Source: Prevotella sp. UBA4330
Lineage (GTDB): Bacteria; Bacteroidota; Bacteroidia; Bacteroidales; Bacteroidaceae
Direction of reading: 5' to 3'
NCBI GenBank assembly: GCA_002394385.1
Contig: DGTS01000031.1
Coordinates: 1 to 15,461, forward strand
DNA length: 15,461 bases
Under the pieces are notes generated by a model that did no database searches, was not told the DNA's origin, and saw nothing but the letters and a program-made list of their open reading frames with translations. Position numbers and translations under genes: made by a program. Shown here piece after piece: positions 1 through 4,990 of this stretch. Every line of letters begins with the position of its first letter. Position 1 is the stretch's first letter.

Positions 1-318
1 GACTTCAAGAAGTTCACCAGTAAAGCAGTTGTAAAAGCCATAGAAGATAATCAACAAGAAAGCCGAAAAGAATGGCTGATGGATAGAATAATATTTCGTG
101 GTGCCAACGACTCGAAAATAGTGAATGCAAAATTCTGGCAAGAGGGTAGTTGTTTGGAGTCCATTACTACTTATGATTTCTATATGGAGAAACTCAACTA
201 TATACACATGAATCCCGTTAGGCAAGAATTTGTAGATAAGCCTGAGGATTATCTTTACAGTTCTGCGCGAGATTATTGTGGAGGGAAAGGGCTTATTGAT
301 GTTACAGTAACAATATGA
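1..318 (+). CDS. REP-associated tyrosine transposase (RAYT), C-terminal part, cut by window edge
   Basis: The frame is open from base 1 to the TGA at 316-318 and gives 105 residues of the C-terminal part. RAYTs are Y1 HUH-type single-strand nucleases related to IS200/IS605 transposases that act on REP hairpins. The family signature is visible: DFKKFTSKAV (residues 1-10), ESRKEW (20-25), FWQEG (45-49), EKLNYIHMNPVR (63-74) and PEDYLYSSARDY (81-92). The N-terminal half with the HUH motif lies outside the window, so catalytic integrity cannot be judged. A REP of the same family begins 29 bp after the stop, as expected for a RAYT with its own REP. An internal ATG at 79 is not the start, because conserved sequence precedes it. 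The terminal VTVTI and its 3' flank recur in the mosaic ORF at 1137-1469. Family assignment is confident; activity is unknown. Confidence 0.85.
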   Translation, partial: DFKKFTSKAVVKAIEDNQQESRKEWLMDRIIFRGANDSKIVNAKFWQEGSCLESITTYDFYMEKLNYIHMNPVRQEFVDKPEDYLYSSARDYCGGKGLIDVTVTI

Positions 319-346
319 GAAACAACTAATATGAATATATCTTGTC

Positions 347-396
347 GCATTACAAATGCTGATACTCAATGCGGTCGGATTACAAATCCGCCCGAG
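347..396 (+). repeat. REP copy 1 (two-hairpin palindromic repeat, + orientation)
   Basis: This 50-bp unit contains two small hairpins with the same kind of core. The first is gcatt-aca-aatgc at 347-359. The second is cggatt-aca-aatccg at 376-390, extended past one mismatch by cgg/ccg (372-374 with 392-394). It follows the stop of the partial RAYT. The 102 bp from 299 to 400 match 1450-1551 with three differences, so this is the same right-end sequence as that of the mosaic ORF. Confidence 0.85.
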
Positions 397-468
397 CGGG
401 AATAAATAGCACGAAAAATAGAGATGTTGAAATAATTGGCAATAGAATATTATTTAATTCAGGAAGGT

Positions 469-981
469 ATGATAAAGAAAAAGAACAATACATGTATTTT
501 ATTCAACAATAGAGTATTATTTATATTCTTATTTATCTTGTTTTCTGTTGTCTTCGCGGCAAGAATTAGAAGATGCAAGATTACTCATTCTCAGATATAC
601 TCGGATTTACAGGGAACGTATGAAATGGAGTTGGATTCATCATACGTCAATCGTTTTTATGATGTCATTCCCGTTGGGTTTATCGTACATATACATAAAG
701 ATAATATTCGCCTCCCTACTTTTAGTAGTGAAAAATCAGACACAGTTACAAGATATACATATCAAGACCTTTTAAGAATAGATGAAGAAAAAAATGGCAA
801 TTGGAAGATAATCTCTTCTAATCCAGATTCTATTTTTATTGATGCGAGAATGCATATGCTACATGGCAAATATCAAGTGAAATTTAAGACTTATAAAACA
901 GGAAGTCTTGGATATACGACGGCAGACTATTTGTATCTCGACAATGATTCAACTCATTTATGCTTAAAGAAAGTAAAATAG
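469..981 (+). CDS. Small membrane-anchored or secreted protein of unknown function between REPs
   Basis: I do not recognise this 170-residue protein. After a basic N-terminus (MIKKKN) a hydrophobic segment at residues 16-31 (VLFIFLFILFSVVFAA) is followed by RIRR, so it is either a signal anchor or a signal peptide ending near FA-A. The remaining ~130 residues are soluble and beta-rich, with GTYEMELDSS (49-58), NPDSIFIDA (118-126) and GKYQVKF (133-139), loosely like small Bacteroidota lipocalin-type proteins; that resemblance is only an impression. The frame is open upstream to a TTG at 436, but ATG 469 places the hydrophobic segment at a normal distance. It is visibly more AT-rich than the housekeeping genes downstream and sits alone between REPs of opposite orientation, which suggests acquired DNA. 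Confidence 0.6.
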   Translation: MIKKKNNTCILFNNRVLFIFLFILFSVVFAARIRRCKITHSQIYSDLQGTYEMELDSSYVNRFYDVIPVGFIVHIHKDNIRLPTFSSEKSDTVTRYTYQDLLRIDEEKNGNWKIISSNPDSIFIDARMHMLHGKYQVKFKTYKTGSLGYTTADYLYLDNDSTHLCLKKVK

Positions 982-988
982 GGAATGA

Positions 989-1066
989 CCTGCTCGGGCG
1001 GATTTGTAATCTGCCCACATTGAGTATTAGCATTTGTAATGCACAATAAACCAAACCTAGGGCAAC
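989..1066 (-). repeat. Left-end REP unit, first copy of 78-bp tandem pair
   Basis: This is the first of two adjacent 78-bp units that match at 73 of 78 positions. Its REP core (993-1042) is inverted relative to the copies at 347 and 1498. The large hairpin is weakened here: the right arm reads aatctg instead of aatccg. At the position where the next unit carries the ATG of the mosaic ORF, this unit has AGG. Confidence 0.8.
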
Positions 1067-1144
1067 CCTGCTCGGGCGGATTTGTAATCCGACCGCATTG
1101 AGTATTAGCATTTATAATGCACAATAAACCAAACCTATGGCAAC
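1067..1144 (-). repeat. Left-end REP unit, second copy of 78-bp tandem pair, carries the ORF start codon
   Basis: The REP core at 1071-1120, reverse-complemented, matches the right-end core at 1498-1547 at 47 of 50 positions. The mosaic ORF is therefore flanked by true inverted REPs. The last bases of the unit include ATG 1137-1139, the start codon of that ORF, so the repeat unit contains both the 5' leader and the start of the gene. Confidence 0.85.
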
Positions 1145-1469
1145 ATTAAGTTTTACAAAAGGACTCTATATTCTGCGCGACTTTAAGAAGTTCACTAGCA
1201 AGGCAGTGCCGAACATCACCGTCGCCATAGGAAGCACAAGGGAGTTCATTCCGTCGGAGATACTATACACCGACTCCACGGACTACCTGCTGGGCGGCAG
1301 CCTCACGCTGAAGAACGGACGCATAGACATGTATCAGTTCGACGAGGGCTACTGTCAGGCCACACAATATAATGCCACGCAGGACAACTTCACCTTCATG
1401 TACTATGACAAGGACCACCTGGGAAACGTCCTGTCAAGACGGTATTTTAATGTTACAGTAACAATATGA
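1137..1469 (+). pseudogene. Mosaic ORF: RAYT ends with an RHS-repeat fragment in the middle
   Basis: This is an intact 110-codon frame assembled from unrelated parts. Residues 1-11 (MATLSFTKGLY) look like a RAYT N-terminus. Residues 12-24 (ILRDFKKFTSKAV) match the RAYT motif that opens this window. Residues 25-101 resemble the conserved core of Bacteroidota RHS/YD-repeat proteins (YLLGGSLTLKNGRIDMYQFD, YYDKDHLGNV). Residues 104-110 (FNVTVTI) repeat the tail of the partial RAYT. The HUH region and the YIH-NPV region are absent, so it cannot be an active transposase, and the RHS piece lacks any toxin tip. In the ten shared codons of DFKKFTSKAV, five differ from copy 1, all silently. It is most likely a remnant formed by recombination inside a RAYT/REP unit; a new small gene is possible but unproven. 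Confidence 0.7.
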
Positions 1470-1550
1470 GAAACAATGAATATGAATATATCTTGTCGCA
1501 TTGCAAATGCTGATACTCAATGCGGTCGGATTACAAATCCGCCCGAGCGG
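1442..1550 (+). repeat. Right-end REP unit, first copy of perfect 109-bp tandem duplication
   Basis: The unit begins at the RHS/RAYT junction inside the mosaic ORF. It includes the last codons, the TGA stop and the two-hairpin REP core (1498-1547). It is identical at all 109 positions to 1551-1659. Confidence 0.95.
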
Positions 1551-1659
1551 GTATTTTAATGTTACAGTAACAATATGAGAAACAATGAATATGAATATAT
1601 CTTGTCGCATTGCAAATGCTGATACTCAATGCGGTCGGATTACAAATCCGCCCGAGCGG
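1551..1659 (+). repeat. Right-end REP unit, second copy of perfect 109-bp tandem duplication
   Basis: This is an exact copy of the preceding 109 bp, with its REP core at 1607-1656. It ends 9 bp before the ATG of the phytase-like gene. It therefore occupies the position where that gene's leader, and perhaps its promoter, would normally lie. Confidence 0.95.
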
Positions 1660-1668
1660 GCAAAGAGT

Positions 1669-2724
1669 ATGGATAGGCTATATAAATATATCGGAGTTGT
1701 TCTGCTTGTGCTTTTAGGTAAAGTTTCACCTATTGCAGCGCAGGACAGTCTGGTGCTGGTTCGTGAGAATGCAGCGCACGCCTTTGGCGAGACAATTCCG
1801 GCAGGTAACTATAGCGGAATAGTGAACGTGGAGGGCAACACCTATGCGCTGGTGAGCGACAAGGGCACTCGTGGCGAGGTGGTCTTCGTGAATATAGAGT
1901 TTGACAACGAGACAGGCGACATTATTAATGCACGCCATATCTATTCGTTGCCCACAGGAGAATCAAATCCCGACAATGAGGATATTGTTTACCTTAAGGA
2001 TAAGAAGGCGTTCTATATAGCCTCTGAGGAAGACAACAAGGTGAGGGAGTTTGTTATTGACAAAGTGGCAGACGACGGAACGATAAAGCCTACGGGAAAT
2101 ATTTTGCCTTTCGGCGACCTCAAGGGTAAGACTCGACCGAACAGAGGGTTGGAGTCGTTGGCCTATGACAGTATTGGCAAAGTGTTCTGGACCACTACGG
2201 AATGTCCGCTTGTGGGCGATGGTGAGGTGACGACCTCTAACAACGGAGTGCGCCAGCAACTAAGACTGATGGCAACAGACGGCACAGGCGGTCTCAGTCA
2301 TTATGCCTACCAGATGGACACTCCTGAAGAGGCTCCAGAGATGGACACGTTCCTGATGGGTGTAAGTGCGCTCACAGCACTCGGTAACGGGCATTTGCTG
2401 GTGCTTGAGCGTGAGGTGCATATCCCGCAAGAATATCTTGGTGCCTTCTCATTAATGAAGATTTATGCTGTTGATGTAACGGGCGAGCAGAAGGTGCCAG
2501 TTGCAGAACCTTTGACAGAGAGTTCACCCTTCGTGAAGAAACGCCTCGTGTGCCAATGGCGTACAGATATCTCGTTGTTCGATTTTGGCTTTGCCAATTA
2601 TGAAGGCATGTGCCTGGGACCGCGTCTTGAAGACGGCTCGCAGGTGGTAGTTCTTGTTAGTGACTCGCAAAACCAATATGGTGGAGTCCTCAGCGACTGG
2701 TTCAAGACTATTGTAGTGCGCTAA
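1669..2724 (+). CDS. Secreted esterase-like/phytase-like domain protein
   Basis: This 351-residue protein has a Sec signal peptide (MDRLYKYIGVVLLVLLGKVS then PIAA-QDS, cleavage near residue 24), so it acts in the periplasm or at the surface. The rest fits the 'esterase-like activity of phytase' family, a beta-propeller-like fold. Family-type motifs are NYSGIV (47-52), a SNPDNEDIVY stretch with acidic residues (99-108), NRGLESLAYD (158-167) and NYEGMCLGP (310-318). The substrate cannot be inferred; phosphoesterase activity is only suggested by the family name. The frame is open back to ATG 1585, but that would add 28 residues encoded by REP DNA ahead of the signal peptide, so ATG 1669 is chosen. 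The REP duplication ends 9 bp upstream and no native promoter is visible. It converges on the YgiQ-type gene with an 18-bp gap and no obvious terminator. Confidence 0.8.
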   Translation: MDRLYKYIGVVLLVLLGKVSPIAAQDSLVLVRENAAHAFGETIPAGNYSGIVNVEGNTYALVSDKGTRGEVVFVNIEFDNETGDIINARHIYSLPTGESNPDNEDIVYLKDKKAFYIASEEDNKVREFVIDKVADDGTIKPTGNILPFGDLKGKTRPNRGLESLAYDSIGKVFWTTTECPLVGDGEVTTSNNGVRQQLRLMATDGTGGLSHYAYQMDTPEEAPEMDTFLMGVSALTALGNGHLLVLEREVHIPQEYLGAFSLMKIYAVDVTGEQKVPVAEPLTESSPFVKKRLVCQWRTDISLFDFGFANYEGMCLGPRLEDGSQVVVLVSDSQNQYGGVLSDWFKTIVVR

Positions 2725-2742
2725 TTACAAAACAAATACGCG

Positions 2743-4635
2743 TTATCTTCTTCGTTTCTTTGCGTTTCTCGCACCTCGTTGGTTATTGGGGCGAGCGTTG
2801 TTGTAGTTGTTGGCAGGCTGCGGATAGAGTTCTCTGATAAGGTCAGGTCGCCCTATTCGCCGCAGTTCCTGCTCAATGTTTCGGCGTTCCTCTGGCTTGT
2901 ACCAGAAGAAGAACTGGCGTTGTGCCAGTTTCTCGCGTTGTGTCTTGGCGCTGAAAACGGGCTCCAGGGTATATGGGTCGTAGCCGGTGTACCATGTCTC
3001 AGTGGCTATGGTCATAGGCGTCGGCGTGAAGTCCTGCACCTGCTCCAGATGGAAGTCCATGCGCTTTGTCAGTACCGCCAGTTCTGCCATGTGTTCCTCG
3101 CGGCATCCGGGGTGCGAACTGATGAAATAGGGTATCAGTTGCTGGCGCAGATTCTCCTCACGGTTTATTCTGTCGAAGACGCGTTTGAAGCGCTCGAACA
3201 GCGTGAAACTGGGCTTGCGCATCAGGCGCAACACCTCGTCGGCGGTGTGTTCGGGAGCCACTTTCAGTCTGCCGCTGACGTGTCGGCATATCAGTTCGCG
3301 GGTGTACTGTCGTGCTGCCTCGTTGCTCTTCTCGTCTTGCGACTCGTGCAGGAGCAAGTCGTAGCGCACGCCGCTGCCGATGAAACTCTTCTTCACTTCG
3401 GGTAGGGCATCGACAGCATGATAGATGTCGAGCAACTGTGAGTGGTCGGTGTTCAGGTTGGGGCAGATGGCGGGATGGATGCACGACGGTCGCTTGCATT
3501 TCTCGCAAGCCTTCAGGTTGCGTCCGTGCATGCCGTACATGTTGGCAGAAGGACCGCCGAGGTCTGACAGGTAGCCCTTGAAGTCGGGCAACTTTACCAC
3601 CTCTTTCACCTCGTTCATGATGCTTCGCTTCGAGCGGCACACCACGAACTTGCCCTGATGGGCAGAGATGGTGCAGAAGGCGCATCCTCCGAAACATCCG
3701 CGATGCAGGTTCACCGAGTGTTTTATCATCTCGTAGGCAGGTATGCGCTTGTTCTTGTATTTGGGATGTGGCAGTCGTGTGTAGGGCAGGTCGAACGACG
3801 CGTCCAGTTCCTCGGTAGTCATGGGAGGGTAGGGCGGATTCACCACGGCATATAGGTTGCCCACCTGCTGAATCAGGCGTTGTGCGTGCATCTTGTTAGA
3901 CTCTTCCTCGATGTGGCGGTAGTTCTCTGCTTCGGCCTTCTTGTTTTGCAGACATTCCTCGTGCGAGTGCAGAAGGATGTCGTCGTCGCCGATGCCTCCT
4001 GGAATATCATTCTTATGTGCCAGGAACACCGTTTGCGGCAGGTCACGCAGGTCGCTCACCTGTCTGCCTTCAGACAGTTCCTGGGCAATGCGTACAATGG
4101 TTTTCTCGCCCATACCGTAACTCAGCAGGTCGGCACCGCTGTCGCATAAGATGCAACGGCGCAGGCGGTCTTGCCAGTAGTCGTAGTGGGTGAGCCGGCG
4201 CATCGATGCCTCGATGCCTCCCAGAATGACGGGGACATCGGGATAGAGTTGTTTCAGAATCTTGGTATAGACGATGGTGGGGTATTCAGGTCGGCAGTCG
4301 TGCCTTCCGTCGGGGCTGTAAGCGTCTTCCGACCGCAGTCGCCTGTTGGCGGTGTACTTGTTGACCATCGAGTCCATGCAACCTGGAGAGATGCCGAAGA
4401 AGAGTCGAGGACGCCCCAGTTTCTTAAAGTCGCGAAAGTCACCGTGCCAGTCGGGCTGCGGAACAATGGCCACACGATAGCCCTTGCTCTGCAGTACACG
4501 CCCTATCACAGCCGCTCCGAACGACGGATGGTCAACGTAGGCATCGCCGGAGAACAGTATGATGTCGGCTACATCCCACCCCAGGAGTTGCATCTCTTTC
4601 TTTGTGGTGGGAAGGAAATCGGTGAGTTGTGGCAT
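2743..4635 (-). CDS. ygiQ: YgiQ family radical SAM protein
   Basis: This 630-residue protein is the usual size for the family. The N-terminal ~300 residues form the Radical_SAM_N type region, with LGWDVADIILFSGDAYVDHP at 18-37 and the GGIEAS motif at 139-144. The radical SAM cluster motif is C314-x3-C318-x2-C321 within HRGCFGGCAFC, expected to bind a 4Fe-4S cluster that cleaves S-adenosylmethionine. A further cysteine group (C377, C380, C385, C391) could hold another metal site. The C-terminus is basic and low-complexity (GARNAKKRRR). The reaction of YgiQ proteins is not established. It is the last gene of the minus-strand operon; its ATG shares one base with the TAA of the preceding gene (TAATG), so translation is probably coupled. 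Confidence 0.92.
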   Translation of the reverse strand: MPQLTDFLPTTKKEMQLLGWDVADIILFSGDAYVDHPSFGAAVIGRVLQSKGYRVAIVPQPDWHGDFRDFKKLGRPRLFFGISPGCMDSMVNKYTANRRLRSEDAYSPDGRHDCRPEYPTIVYTKILKQLYPDVPVILGGIEASMRRLTHYDYWQDRLRRCILCDSGADLLSYGMGEKTIVRIAQELSEGRQVSDLRDLPQTVFLAHKNDIPGGIGDDDILLHSHEECLQNKKAEAENYRHIEEESNKMHAQRLIQQVGNLYAVVNPPYPPMTTEELDASFDLPYTRLPHPKYKNKRIPAYEMIKHSVNLHRGCFGGCAFCTISAHQGKFVVCRSKRSIMNEVKEVVKLPDFKGYLSDLGGPSANMYGMHGRNLKACEKCKRPSCIHPAICPNLNTDHSQLLDIYHAVDALPEVKKSFIGSGVRYDLLLHESQDEKSNEAARQYTRELICRHVSGRLKVAPEHTADEVLRLMRKPSFTLFERFKRVFDRINREENLRQQLIPYFISSHPGCREEHMAELAVLTKRMDFHLEQVQDFTPTPMTIATETWYTGYDPYTLEPVFSAKTQREKLAQRQFFFWYKPEERRNIEQELRRIGRPDLIRELYPQPANNYNNARPNNQRGARNAKKRRR

Positions 4636-4946
4636 TATTGCTGTTGCTCGTTGTCTTTGTTCTTAGTGTATTCTATATAGAGCAACACAAGATTGTGCAG
4701 ACCGAGTGCCTTCATGTTAGGGTTGTAGATGACATCAAGGCAGAGGTCGAGCAGCCTCTTGTCTGCGGCCTGCTGCGACTCGAGAATGGAGCGCACGTTG
4801 AGTTTCAGTTTGTCCAGAACAGGCTCGTCTATGAAGCCGTTGCTGTCTATAAGGTTCTTCAGCAGAGAGTAATCCTCTATTGTTTGCAGATGTTCCTCGG
4901 TCACCTCGATGCTTCTTGTTCCGGAAGCGTTTGCTTGTATTTTCAT
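4635..4946 (-). CDS. Small conserved-looking hypothetical protein
   Basis: This 103-residue protein is not recognised. It has no signal peptide or membrane segment. Its composition predicts mostly helices (TEEHLQTIEDYSLLKNLIDS, LDKLKLNVRSIL, ADKRLLDLCLDVIY) and it ends in a charged Lys/Asp/Glu/Gln tail. It starts 44 nt after the amidase stop and overlaps the YgiQ-type start by one base as TAATG, which supports its being translated. The context suggests a cytosolic helper or an unrelated passenger of the operon. Confidence 0.7.
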   Translation of the reverse strand: MKIQANASGTRSIEVTEEHLQTIEDYSLLKNLIDSNGFIDEPVLDKLKLNVRSILESQQAADKRLLDLCLDVIYNPNMKALGLHNLVLLYIEYTKNKDNEQQQ

Positions 4947-4990
4947 TATTTATAGATTTTAAGATGATTGCTGTTTGTTTGCGGTTGCGC

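Larger units (their letters stand above)
989..1660. mobile_element. RAYT/REP-type unit: doubled inverted REPs around a degenerate ORF
   Basis: The layout is two left REPs in minus orientation, one ORF, and two right REPs in plus orientation. A RAYT gene bracketed by inverted REPs is an established arrangement. Here the transposase has lost its core and both ends are duplicated, so the unit is presumably non-autonomous. The RAYT copy entering at the left edge of the window, if complete outside, could supply the enzyme. The unit limits are inferred from the repeat boundaries; no target-site duplication was identified. Confidence 0.65.

Noticed and set aside
436..468. TTG start for the orphan membrane protein
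   Set aside because: It would put 11 extra residues before the basic head and hydrophobic segment; ATG 469 gives a standard signal-anchor N-terminus.
884..1111. Minus-strand frame with repeated MLILN...LQIRPSRS-like peptides, suggesting a repeat protein
   Set aside because: The peptide repeats are simply the two tandem 78-bp REP units translated; the DNA-level palindromes explain them.
989..1660. Spaced palindromic repeats considered as a small CRISPR array
   Set aside because: Copies are few, in both orientations and partly directly tandem, with no regular unique spacers and no cas genes in view.
2779..3405. 208-codon plus-strand open frame opposite the YgiQ-type gene
   Set aside because: It lies wholly antisense to a gene with clear radical SAM motifs; its peptide is Val/Leu-rich with no recognisable domain.
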